From: an uncultured Eubacteriales bacterium
GTDB taxonomy: Bacteria > Bacillota > Clostridia > Oscillospirales > CAG-272
DNA: 8,227 nt
Direction of reading: 5' to 3'
NCBI GenBank assembly: GCA_934467435.1
Contig: CAKSLR010000061.1
Coordinates: 1-8,227, forward strand
Shown: positions 1 to 5,446 of the stretch, piece after piece
Numbering within the stretch: position 1 is the first letter of the stretch
Layout: every line of letters begins with the position of its first letter
Translations under genes and position numbers: made by a program
The notes under the pieces: model-generated
Database searches by the model: none
Seen by the model: the letters and a program-made list of their open reading frames with translations, nothing else
What the model was told of the DNA's origin: nothing

Positions 1-108
1 GCCATGATGGATCCGCACACCGGCGCAACGCTCTCGCCCGATGAAATCGTCGCGATGTGCGATGAACAGCTTGCGGCACACGAGGCAGCAGGTTACCCCT
101 GTCTCTGA
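1..108 (+). CDS. C-terminal end of a probable GH4 family glycosidase (alpha-glucosidase/alpha-galactosidase type), partial
   Basis: Only the last 35 codons are in the window; they are open from base 1 and end at the TGA at 106-108. The segment MMDPHTGATLSPDEIV followed by an acidic, Ala-rich helix (MCDEQLAAHEAAG) resembles the end of GH4 alpha-glucosidases/alpha-galactosidases, where a 'MLDPhT.a.LS.deI..l.deLi.AH' pattern closes the protein. GH4 enzymes are cytoplasmic and cleave glycosides by an NAD- and Mn-dependent redox mechanism, but the catalytic part lies outside the window, so substrate cannot be judged. The stop is followed 13 nt later by a strong hairpin terminator, so this is the last gene of its transcript. 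The assignment rests on a short C-terminal signature recalled from the family; another sugar enzyme with a similar tail is possible. Confidence 0.6.
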   Translation, partial: AMMDPHTGATLSPDEIVAMCDEQLAAHEAAGYPCL

Positions 109-121
109 TTCCGAACCGAAC

Positions 122-159
122 CGCAAAAAGCGGCGCCCTGCGGGGCGCCGCTTTTTGCG
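122..159. terminator. Bidirectional intrinsic terminator
   Basis: Two perfectly complementary 17-nt arms (122-138 and 143-159) enclose a TGCG loop. The arms carry AAAAA on the left and TTTTT on the right, so the hairpin has a GC-rich core and a T-run on either strand. It lies between the + strand glycosidase stop (108) and the convergent minus-strand stop (185), and can end both transcripts. Confidence 0.9.
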
Positions 160-184
160 TTAGAGTCACCGTTTCTCCTCTGCG

Positions 185-1315
185 TCAGACAGAAAGCGAG
201 GTTGCCGGCGGCACGTGGTGTCGCGCGGCATCGTAGAGGGCAAGGTTCTCTTCTTCCGACGCAAGATCCCCGGCGTACGGATAGGTCCGGTGCAGGTCGG
301 AAAGGGTACGGCGGTACTTTTCCGCCGCTGCGGCATCGCCCGCCTCGCAACAAAGCAGGTAACGGGTACGCAGCACCGAGGGAAAGCGCGGCATAGCGCG
401 CAGAATTTTATCATCTGCCGCCGTCAGCGTCACAGGGGCAAGCCCATCGACCATGCGTGTGCAGAAAAGTGCATCCATCCGCAGCAGCGACCGCAACACG
501 CCGGGAAGCGGCACGGCGTCCGACAGCAGCGGCTGCATGGCATCATACGCCTCGGCAAACTTGCCTTCGTCCATTTTCCGGTTGCAGAACAGAACCGCCG
601 CGTTGGCACCGAGTGATGTCTCCGGCGCTGCCACGGGGGCAAACCATTCTTCCGGCATCTCGCGCAACCGCAACCCCTCGTTTTGTGCGGCGTTGACACG
701 CAAAAGAAGGGTCCATGCCTTTCGTGCTGCGGCATCCCGCGCAAGGGAAAGGGCGTTTTTCCCGTCATTGTCAATCATGCCGCCGAGCGGAATTCCGTTT
801 TGCAGCGCCGCCAGCGCGTGCAGGGCAAAGAAAAAGCGCGCGCTCTCAAAAAGAAACGTCCCCTCTGCGGAAAGCAATACCCCGACAAGGGACAGCAGCG
901 CGCAGATCGCATTTGCCAGCACACCGCCGAGATTGTAGAGCGTAACGGGGACCCGCTCTCCGTCGGGCGGTGCCAAAAGGCACTGCCCTGCCGTTCCGGC
1001 AATGCTGTAACGGCAAAAGGAGAGTTTCCCGTCCTTTTTTCGCAGCATCAGCGAAAACACGCGGAACGAAACGAACCGATACCCCGAAAGCAGCCCGAAC
1101 ACAAGGTGCCCGCCCTCATGCAGCCAAATCGAAACAAAATAGAAAAGCAGGCAGAGCAGCACAAAAACGGGAAGGCGCACATACCAATCCCAAAAGAGAT
1201 CCGGGAACAGATCGGTCATGCGGACGGTATAAATGCCGCACGCCACCCCTGTCAGGCAGGAAAGCAGCAACAAAAGCAAATCGCCCCCGCGCATTTTTTC
1301 ACACAGCAGTTTCAT
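185..1315 (-). CDS. Site-2-protease-like (M50 family) membrane metallopeptidase with helical C-terminal domain
   Basis: A 376-aa polytopic membrane protein. Hydrophobic segments lie at about residues 13-31, 47-64, 126-150 and 155-172. The second ends in HEGGH (His66, Glu67, His70), the zinc-binding HExxH motif inside a membrane helix typical of site-2 proteases. NGIP (173-176) followed by IDNDG (181-185) matches the second S2P signature, N-x-x-P...D-G, so Asp184 is the likely third zinc ligand. From about residue 205 the protein is soluble, helix-rich and TPR-like. M50 enzymes cleave substrates in or near the membrane; this subgroup has no function I know of. The start chosen here is internal to a longer frame that reaches 1372: it has AAAGGA (1324-1329) 8 nt upstream, and its ATG overlaps the upstream stop as ATGA (1312-1315), a translational-coupling arrangement. 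The extra 19 residues of the longer frame are basic and overlap the neighbour, so I excluded them. Proteolysis is inferred from the motifs. Confidence 0.85.
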   Translation of the reverse strand: MKLLCEKMRGGDLLLLLLSCLTGVACGIYTVRMTDLFPDLFWDWYVRLPVFVLLCLLFYFVSIWLHEGGHLVFGLLSGYRFVSFRVFSLMLRKKDGKLSFCRYSIAGTAGQCLLAPPDGERVPVTLYNLGGVLANAICALLSLVGVLLSAEGTFLFESARFFFALHALAALQNGIPLGGMIDNDGKNALSLARDAAARKAWTLLLRVNAAQNEGLRLREMPEEWFAPVAAPETSLGANAAVLFCNRKMDEGKFAEAYDAMQPLLSDAVPLPGVLRSLLRMDALFCTRMVDGLAPVTLTAADDKILRAMPRFPSVLRTRYLLCCEAGDAAAAEKYRRTLSDLHRTYPYAGDLASEEENLALYDAARHHVPPATSLSV

Positions 1316-2025
1316 TTGGTTTTTCCTTTCTTTTTTCCGCCGGGAAGGTCGCAGCCATCCGCCCCGTCGCAATCACAGTCGCAGCCGTCCCCGCCGGCGG
1401 CAAGCAAAATGGCAATCATCGCCCCCCCGGCAACCAGCAGCGCGGCGGAAAAGGAGAAGAAGGCGGCAAGGTGGTGGGGGCTTTTTTCCTCTTCCCCCGC
1501 CGCCGCAAAGCACGCAATTGCGAAGAAGGAAGAAAAGAACAAATCAAACGCACCGAGTGCAAAGCGGACGTCGGCAAGTTCCCGCCGGCACCAGAACACA
1601 ATCAGAACCGTAAGGGCAGCAAGGTAAAAGAGCACCGTGACCAGCGCAATCGGCGCAGCCGAAAGCAGCGAAGGGCGCGCAGAGAGCGCCAGAAACAAAA
1701 GCACAAAAAGAAAAAGCATACCGGCACCGCACAGAACAAAAAGAGACGGAAGCGGCAGCGCCAGCGTGGCAAAATACGAAGAAGCCGCAAACCCCGCCGC
1801 TGCGGCGTTCAGAAAACAGGCAAGGACGTAGTGCCAGGTGCCAACGCGCAGAAAATAAAAGGAAAGCGCCAGAAGTAAGCAAATGCCGCAAGGCAAAAAA
1901 CCCCACCAAGGCGCAAAAAAGCGCGCCCCTGCATCAAGCGCCAGCGAAAAAAACACCACCGCCCCCGCATAAAGCGGCAGCACCGCGCGTACACGCACCC
2001 CCGCGGTGGATTCCGTTTCGTTCAT
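1312..2025 (-). CDS. Polytopic membrane protein with Cys/Asp-rich C-terminal tail, function unknown
   Basis: A 237-aa protein I do not recognise. About seven hydrophobic segments can be seen (roughly residues 14-31, 37-59, 64-90, 92-114, 120-145, 155-176, 184-210). The last runs straight into a 27-residue hydrophilic tail with Gly-Asp-Gly, CDCDCD (215-220), a further CD at 225-226, a Gly-Gly, and a basic KKKGKTK end. Four Cys alternating with Asp could bind a metal or form disulfides; this is inference. The positive charges do not give a clear topology. The start at 2025 is set by GGGAGG at 2034-2039, 8 nt upstream; the frame is open to 2136, but the upstream ATG at 2061 would lie inside the -10 box. 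The gene overlaps the M50-like protease start by ATGA, so the two are made together and probably act together, for example as protease plus partner or substrate. Confidence 0.8.
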   Translation of the reverse strand: MNETESTAGVRVRAVLPLYAGAVVFFSLALDAGARFFAPWWGFLPCGICLLLALSFYFLRVGTWHYVLACFLNAAAAGFAASSYFATLALPLPSLFVLCGAGMLFLFVLLFLALSARPSLLSAAPIALVTVLFYLAALTVLIVFWCRRELADVRFALGAFDLFFSSFFAIACFAAAGEEEKSPHHLAAFFSFSAALLVAGGAMIAILLAAGGDGCDCDCDGADGCDLPGGKKKGKTK

Positions 2026-2033
2026 CCGAATGC

Positions 2034-2039
2034 CTCCCG
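2034..2039 (-). promoter_or_regulatory. Ribosome binding site that fixes the start of the Cys-tail membrane protein
   Basis: On the minus strand this reads GGGAGG, separated by 8 nt from the ATG at 2025-2023. No comparable site precedes the upstream in-frame ATG at 2061, which also falls within the promoter -10. Confidence 0.8.
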
Positions 2040-2059
2040 TTTTTTGTTCTTCTTTTTTC

Positions 2060-2088
2060 ATTATACAACAGGTTCCGCCGTTTTGCAA
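2060..2088 (-). promoter_or_regulatory. Sigma-A promoter of the membrane protein / M50-like operon
   Basis: Minus strand: -35 TTGCAA (2088-2083), 17-bp spacer, perfect -10 TATAAT (2065-2060). Expected transcription start is near 2053, giving a 5' leader of about 28 nt that holds the ribosome binding site. The -35 overlaps the left arm of an 8-bp inverted repeat. Confidence 0.8.
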
Positions 2089-2117
2089 GCGTTTCTCCGC
2101 TCCGGCAGCCAAAACGG
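2078..2117. repeat. Inverted repeat between two divergent promoters (possible operator)
   Basis: CCGTTTTG at 2078-2085 is repeated in inverted form as CAAAACGG at 2110-2117. The arm centres are 32 bp apart, about three helical turns. The left arm overlaps the -35 of the minus-strand promoter and the right arm ends 2 bp before the -35 of the plus-strand promoter. A regulator bound to both arms could control both units. Eight-bp arms in a region this size can also arise by chance. Confidence 0.4.
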
Positions 2118-2119
2118 AC

Positions 2120-2148
2120 TTGACACCGCGCGGCATTCATGCTATAAT
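2120..2148 (+). promoter_or_regulatory. Consensus sigma-A promoter of the 76-aa membrane protein
   Basis: Perfect -35 TTGACA (2120-2125), 17-bp spacer and perfect -10 TATAAT (2143-2148). This is the strongest-looking promoter in the window. It sits 38 bp before the start codon. Confidence 0.92.
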
Positions 2149-2185
2149 GACACTGTGTGTCAAAGAAAAAAGGAGGTGTCATTTT

Positions 2186-2416
2186 ATGGCAAGGAAAAGC
2201 GATTATTTCGGCCTCGGGTACCTGGTCAGCGTCATTCTGGCGATTATCCCGATCACTTCCGTCATTTGCGGTATTGCAACCCGGTTCCTCGAAGGAAGCA
2301 CGGTGGCAGGGGTTGTCCGCCTGATTATCACGCTGACCGGTGTCGGCGCAGGGGTTCTTTGGGTTGTGGACCTCATTTGCATGATCCTCTCCAAACACAT
2401 CCTTCGCCTGCTGTAA
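2186..2416 (+). CDS. Small two-helix membrane protein, function unknown
   Basis: A 76-aa protein that starts MARKSDYFGLGYLVSV. Two long hydrophobic segments (about 9-32 and 39-67) flank a short polar turn (TRFLEGST), and the protein ends in a basic HILRLL tail, so it is probably a membrane hairpin with both ends in the cytoplasm. The start is well supported: AGGAGG at 2171-2176 lies 9 nt before the ATG and there is no other in-frame ATG nearby. It stands alone between its own consensus promoter and its own terminator. The strong promoter and ribosome site suggest high expression. Similar short proteins seem to recur in Clostridia as unnamed membrane proteins, but I know no function. The polar charge pattern and clean expression signals argue against a chance reading frame. 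Confidence 0.88.
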   Translation: MARKSDYFGLGYLVSVILAIIPITSVICGIATRFLEGSTVAGVVRLIITLTGVGAGVLWVVDLICMILSKHILRLL

Positions 2417-2458
2417 GAAAAAACGCCTCTCCGGAAACGGTGGGGCTTTTTCTTTTTT
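2417..2458 (+). terminator. Intrinsic terminator after the 76-aa membrane protein
   Basis: Directly after the TAA there is an imperfect stem: A-run plus CGCCTC-CCG on the left and CGG-GGGGC plus TTTTT on the right. It is capped by a GAAA tetraloop at 2434-2437 and followed by a six-T run at 2453-2458. A few mismatches and a bulged C make it weaker than the others in the window. Confidence 0.75.
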
Positions 2459-2466
2459 CAAACCGC

Positions 2467-2495
2467 TTGACATCCGCCGCACGATGTGATAAACT
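2467..2495 (+). promoter_or_regulatory. Probable sigma-A promoter of the esterase gene
   Basis: Perfect -35 TTGACA at 2467-2472, a 17-bp spacer, then TAAACT at 2490-2495 (4 of 6 matches to TATAAT) preceded by TGA, an extended -10 TGn that can offset the weak hexamer. It lies about 40 bp before the start codon and just after the previous terminator. Confidence 0.7.
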
Positions 2496-2535
2496 GAGCA
2501 TAACCTGTTTTTACCGAAAAAGGAAGCATAGGACG

Positions 2536-3357
2536 ATGAAACATGAAGTGATTTCTCTCCGCCCCGATGATGCGGCGGTTACCCTGACCACCTATCTTGC
2601 CGATGAGCGGCGTACCCTGCGGGATGCCCTGCTCGTCATCCCCGGGGGCGGATATGCCTGCGTTTGTTCCGACCGGGAGGGGGAGCCGATTGCGCTTGCC
2701 TTCCTTGCCCGCGGCTACAATACCTTTGTGCTCCATTATTCGGTCGGGAAAAAGGCGCGTTTCCCCCGCCCGCTGGAAGATGCTTCTCTTGCCATGCAAT
2801 ATATCCGGGAGCATGCGGAGGAGTTTGGCATCGACCCGCGCCACGTTTTTGCCGTTGGTTTCTCGGCGGGCGGGCATCTTTGCGCTTCCCTTGGCAGCCT
2901 GTGGAATCTGCCTGAACTGAAAGCCGCCCTGCCCGACCTGCCGGAGGGCATCAACCGCCCAAGCGGCACCATTCTCTGCTACGCGGTGCTTTCTGCCATG
3001 ACGCCGACGCACCGCGGGTCGTTTTACAACATTCTCGGCAACACCGCCCCGGATGAAGAAGAACTGTCCCGCTATTCGATTGATTGCCATGTGGGCGCCC
3101 ATACTTCCCCTGCCTTTTTCGTCCATACTGCCGACGACCCCACCGTTCCGGTGCAGAACGCACTGGTTACCATGCAAGCCATGGCAGACCACCGCGTTTC
3201 CTTTGACGCAAGAATCTACCCCCACGGTCCGCACGGCATTGCCCTGGCGGACGTGCAGACCGCTCTCGGCAACCCGGACTTCATCATCCCCGAAGCCATG
3301 CGTTGGGTGGATGATGCCGCCGCCTGGATGGCAGACATCGCCGCCCGGCAAAACTGA
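2536..3357 (+). CDS. Alpha/beta-hydrolase esterase, BD-FAE / acetyl-esterase-like
   Basis: A 273-aa cytoplasmic serine hydrolase with no signal peptide. IPGGGY (35-40) matches the oxyanion-hole HGGG-type loop. GFSAGG (108-113) is the nucleophile elbow with Ser110. HTADDPTVP (197-205) carries the acid, most likely Asp201, and PHGPHG (229-234) carries the catalytic His233, so the full Ser-Asp-His triad is present in the correct order. Length is usual for small esterases of the BD-FAE/acetyl-xylan-esterase-like group, which remove acyl groups from sugars or xylan fragments. Here the first oxyanion residue is Pro rather than His, common in clostridial members. Substrate cannot be read from the sequence; nearby glycosidases make an acylated oligosaccharide plausible. 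AAAAAGGAAG (about 2516-2525) lies 11 nt upstream. It is monocistronic, with its own promoter and terminator. Confidence 0.9.
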   Translation: MKHEVISLRPDDAAVTLTTYLADERRTLRDALLVIPGGGYACVCSDREGEPIALAFLARGYNTFVLHYSVGKKARFPRPLEDASLAMQYIREHAEEFGIDPRHVFAVGFSAGGHLCASLGSLWNLPELKAALPDLPEGINRPSGTILCYAVLSAMTPTHRGSFYNILGNTAPDEEELSRYSIDCHVGAHTSPAFFVHTADDPTVPVQNALVTMQAMADHRVSFDARIYPHGPHGIALADVQTALGNPDFIIPEAMRWVDDAAAWMADIAARQN

Positions 3358-3358
3358 A

Positions 3359-3394
3359 AAAGGTGCGCCCGCACGGGCGCACCTTTCTTTTTTT
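3359..3394 (+). terminator. Intrinsic terminator of the esterase gene
   Basis: Perfect 12-nt arms (3359-3370 and 3375-3386) around a GCAC loop, then C and seven Ts (3388-3394). It begins two bases after the TGA. Confidence 0.93.
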
Positions 3395-3398
3395 GTCG

Positions 3399-3406
3399 CA
3401 TACACT
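3399..3406 (+). promoter_or_regulatory. Mother-cell sigma (SigE/SigK-like) -10 box for the cotJ operon
   Basis: CATACACT matches the sigma-E -10 consensus (CATACANT) fully and the sigma-K one (CATA-N3-TA) except for the last base. No sigma-E-type ATA -35 is seen; an AC at 3381-3382, 16 bp upstream, would suit sigma-K. The box is 48 bp before the cotJA start, directly after the esterase terminator. Mother-cell control is expected for spore-coat genes. No sigma-A hexamer pair is visible here. Confidence 0.5.
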
Positions 3407-3454
3407 GCTTTTGGATGCCCTAAACCAAGCACCCGAAAGGAGACCTATCAAAGA

Positions 3455-3736
3455 ATGAATCCATATGATCGCGCCCGCATGGCAGGCGCGGGGAACCCCC
3501 GCAGCCGCACCCTGCAGCGGGAACACTATGCACGGATGACCCCCGCCATGAGCGGCGGAGAAACGACCTGCCCCGATTGCCGTTCCGACACTCCCGGCAC
3601 CACCCACCTCCCCCTTGCCTTTGCCTATGTACCGAGCCAGACCTTTGAAAACCTTTATTCACCGGAGGACGGCTGGCGGCGGGGAACGCTGTTTGCCGCG
3701 CTGGATAAACCGTATGAGGGAGGATGCTGCCAATGA
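3455..3736 (+). CDS. cotJA: Spore coat-associated protein CotJA
   Basis: A 93-aa protein. Residues about 52-89 carry the CotJA signature: PLAFAYVPSQTFENLY, then SPEDGWRRGTLF and LDKPYEG. This matches the family pattern 'PLAMAYVPxQ...Y...GxxRGTxFPxLDKPF'. The N-terminal 50 residues are Arg/Thr/Pro-rich, variable in the family, and hold a CPDC pair (39-42). CotJA is made in the mother cell and joins the inner spore coat with CotJC. The ATG is preceded by AAAGGAGA (3436-3443) with an 11-nt gap. The last codons (GGCCQ) overlap the cotJB start by ATGA (3733-3736). It is first in the cotJABC operon. Confidence 0.93.
   Translation: MNPYDRARMAGAGNPRSRTLQREHYARMTPAMSGGETTCPDCRSDTPGTTHLPLAFAYVPSQTFENLYSPEDGWRRGTLFAALDKPYEGGCCQ
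3718..3723 (+). promoter_or_regulatory. Ribosome binding site deciding the cotJB start
   Basis: GGGAGG ends 9 nt before the ATG at 3733. It directly abuts the alternative in-frame ATG at 3724, which therefore has no usable ribosome site. Confidence 0.8.
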
Positions 3737-3993
3737 AATGGGACGCACAGGCGGAAAAACTGAGCGATGCCGTGGCGGCACTGCGCTTTGCCCTGATTGA
3801 CCTTGCGCTGTTTCTTGATACCCACCCGGACGATGCGGACGCGCTGCGCCTGTTTTCGGAATACAACCGGCAGCTTGCGGGGCTTGAAGAGCAGTATAAC
3901 GCCCGGATCGGTCCCCTGACCATACGGGACGTGGGAAACAGCGATACATGGACCTGGGGAGAAACGCCCCTGCCGTTTGAAGGAGGAAACTGA
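3733..3993 (+). CDS. cotJB: Spore coat protein CotJB
   Basis: An 86-aa protein with the CotJB pattern: ALIDLALFLDTHPDD (20-34), a helical YNRQLAGLEEQYNARIGPLT stretch (44-63), and a Trp-rich end (TWTWGETPLPFE, 72-83) like the family's 'W.W...PWPWE'. It is a small helical spore-coat assembly protein made in the mother cell. The start at 3733 is preferred over the in-frame ATG at 3724 because of the ribosome site and the ATGA overlap with the cotJA stop. It ends one base before the cotJC ATG. The three genes are thus packed as one translational block, as in other spore formers. Confidence 0.93.
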   Translation: MKWDAQAEKLSDAVAALRFALIDLALFLDTHPDDADALRLFSEYNRQLAGLEEQYNARIGPLTIRDVGNSDTWTWGETPLPFEGGN

Positions 3994-3994
3994 T

Positions 3995-4594
3995 ATGTGG
4001 GAATACCAAAAGCAACTGGAATACCCGATTCACATCCGCCGCCCCGATGCCCGCGCGGCGAAGATCATTCTCTCCCAATACGGTGGACCGAACGGGGAAC
4101 TGGGCGCCTCGCTGCGCTATCTTTCCCAAAAATTTGCCATGCCCGACCGCCGCGTGGCAGGGCTTCTCAACGACATCGGAACGGAAGAACTCGCCCACCT
4201 CGAAATGATCGGTACCATCGTGCGGCAACTGACCCGCAACCTCACCCCCGAACAGATCAAGGAAGGCGGGTTTGACGCTTATTTTGCCGACCACACGATC
4301 GGCATTTATCCCTGCAATGCGGCGGGCGTACCGTTTAATGCGGGCGAGCTGCAATCGCTCGGCGATCCGGTTGCCGACCTCTCGGAAGATATGGCTGCCG
4401 AACAGAAAGCCCGGGTCACTTATGACAACATTCTGAAACTGGTGGATGACCCCGATGTGTGCGACCCCATCCGTTTCCTGCGGGAGCGGGAGATCGTACA
4501 CTTCCAGCGGTTCGGTGAGGCATTGGGGCTTGTCCGCGAAAAACTGGACGAAAAGAATTTTTACGCCTTCAACCCGGCGTTTCCCACGCGCTGA
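3995..4594 (+). CDS. cotJC: Spore coat protein CotJC, manganese-catalase family
   Basis: A 199-aa four-helix-bundle protein of the manganese catalase family. Likely metal ligands are all present and spaced as in the catalases: Glu35 (NGELG), Glu65 and His68 (EELAH), Glu136 (AAEQK), Glu166 and His169 (EIVHF). CotJC is a coat component; the intact dimanganese site suggests it may also remove hydrogen peroxide, though catalysis is inferred. AAGGAGGA at 3980-3987 lies 7 nt before the ATG at 3995; an upstream in-frame ATG at 3977 would add six residues, overlap cotJB and place the ribosome site inside the gene, so it was rejected. It is last in the operon, followed by a hairpin 19 nt after the stop. 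Confidence 0.95.
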   Translation: MWEYQKQLEYPIHIRRPDARAAKIILSQYGGPNGELGASLRYLSQKFAMPDRRVAGLLNDIGTEELAHLEMIGTIVRQLTRNLTPEQIKEGGFDAYFADHTIGIYPCNAAGVPFNAGELQSLGDPVADLSEDMAAEQKARVTYDNILKLVDDPDVCDPIRFLREREIVHFQRFGEALGLVREKLDEKNFYAFNPAFPTR

Positions 4595-4613
4595 CCGCAC
4601 GTTCTTCAAAGAA

Positions 4614-4651
4614 AGATTGCCGCCACCCCCGGCAGGGGGTGGCGGCAATCT
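4614..4651. terminator. Bidirectional terminator hairpin between cotJC and the PHP phosphatase gene
   Basis: Perfect 17-nt complementary arms (4614-4630 and 4635-4651) around GGCA. The stem is very GC-rich. Downstream of it the + strand has only GTTTC, while the minus strand has TTTCTTTG, so termination is probably better for the minus-strand operon. It lies 3 nt beyond the minus-strand stop (4655). Confidence 0.8.
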
Positions 4652-4654
4652 GTT

Positions 4655-5428
4655 TCAGGGAAGCGGGCGCAGCGCCGGCAGGCGCTCTGACACCCGCAAA
4701 TGATGGCGGGCACAAAACGCCTCGGCATCCCGCAATTCGGATGCCAGCGCAACCCGCCAGGAGTTGTGGGCATCACAGCCGAGAATCACATCGTTACCGC
4801 ACGCGGCGGCAATCTCCCAAAAGAGCGGAGTCGGGTAATGGCGCCCCTCCCGCAGACCGAGCAGATTGACCTCAAGCGGCATGGAAAGTTCCTTTGCCGC
4901 ACGGCAAAGTCGCTCCATCTCCCGGCGGTAAACGGCATCCTCACCGATAAAATGGACCACATCCGGGTGTGCCACGTAGGTGAAAGCGCCACTTCGCATT
5001 CCCTCGGTCACCTGGTCGACATAGGCGCGCAGCACCTTCTCCGACTCGGTCGCCGTGCCCGGCGCGAAACTGTCGTATTCATTGCCGAGATAGTGCTGCC
5101 CGAGGATCAGGTAGTCAATGGGGTACGGGCGCAGAAGGGCAAGAAAATCCGAAAACACGGCGGGATAGTATTCCGCCTCAAACCCAATGAGAATCTCTAT
5201 CTGCCCGCGGTATTTTTCCCGCAGGGCAAGCAGCGTTTCCACATAATCGGGCAGGTACGACACCCGCATACGGAAGTCGGACTCATACCCGCCGGCAAAA
5301 GGCATGGGGGCGTGGTCGGAAAAGCCGAGCACCTTCAGCCCTGCCTCCAGGGCGGTGCGCACATACTGTTCCTCGGTGCCGGTGGCGTGATAGCAGCGAA
5401 AGGTGTGGGTATGATAATTGGCTTGCAT
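4655..5428 (-). CDS. hisJ: PHP-family histidinol-phosphatase (HisJ/HisK type)
   Basis: A 257-aa cytoplasmic protein with all PHP-domain metal motifs in order: HTH (His6, His8), SDHAP (Asp38, His39), GFEAEYYP (Glu84, Glu86), LGQHYLG (His112), AHPD (His154, Asp156) and GCDAH (Asp219, His221). Layout and length (family about 240-280 aa) match HisJ histidinol-phosphate phosphatase, which makes histidinol in histidine biosynthesis using a multi-metal centre. AGGAGGG lies 4-5 nt before the ATG. It starts 18 nt after the glycosidase stop, with no promoter seen between, so the two form an operon; no other histidine gene is visible. Because PHP phosphatases vary in substrate, a sugar-phosphate role is possible given the neighbour, but HisJ is the closest match. 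Confidence 0.88.
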   Translation of the reverse strand: MQANYHTHTFRCYHATGTEEQYVRTALEAGLKVLGFSDHAPMPFAGGYESDFRMRVSYLPDYVETLLALREKYRGQIEILIGFEAEYYPAVFSDFLALLRPYPIDYLILGQHYLGNEYDSFAPGTATESEKVLRAYVDQVTEGMRSGAFTYVAHPDVVHFIGEDAVYRREMERLCRAAKELSMPLEVNLLGLREGRHYPTPLFWEIAAACGNDVILGCDAHNSWRVALASELRDAEAFCARHHLRVSERLPALRPLP

Positions 5429-5446
5429 GCTTCCCTCCTCTGCCGC

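Noticed and set aside
683..1878. Two overlapping + strand frames rich in Lys/Arg opposite the membrane operon
   Set aside because: Their composition is what the complement of hydrophobic, Leu/Phe-rich membrane codons gives. No promoter or ribosome site was found.
2044..2535. Extension of the esterase frame upstream to 2044
   Set aside because: It would cover the 76-aa gene, two promoters and a terminator. The extension has no family similarity; the ATG at 2536 matches the normal esterase length.
2458..3432. 324-codon minus-strand frame opposite the esterase
   Set aside because: The esterase on the other strand has a full catalytic triad, promoter and terminator; the minus frame has none of these and runs through both of the esterase's signals.
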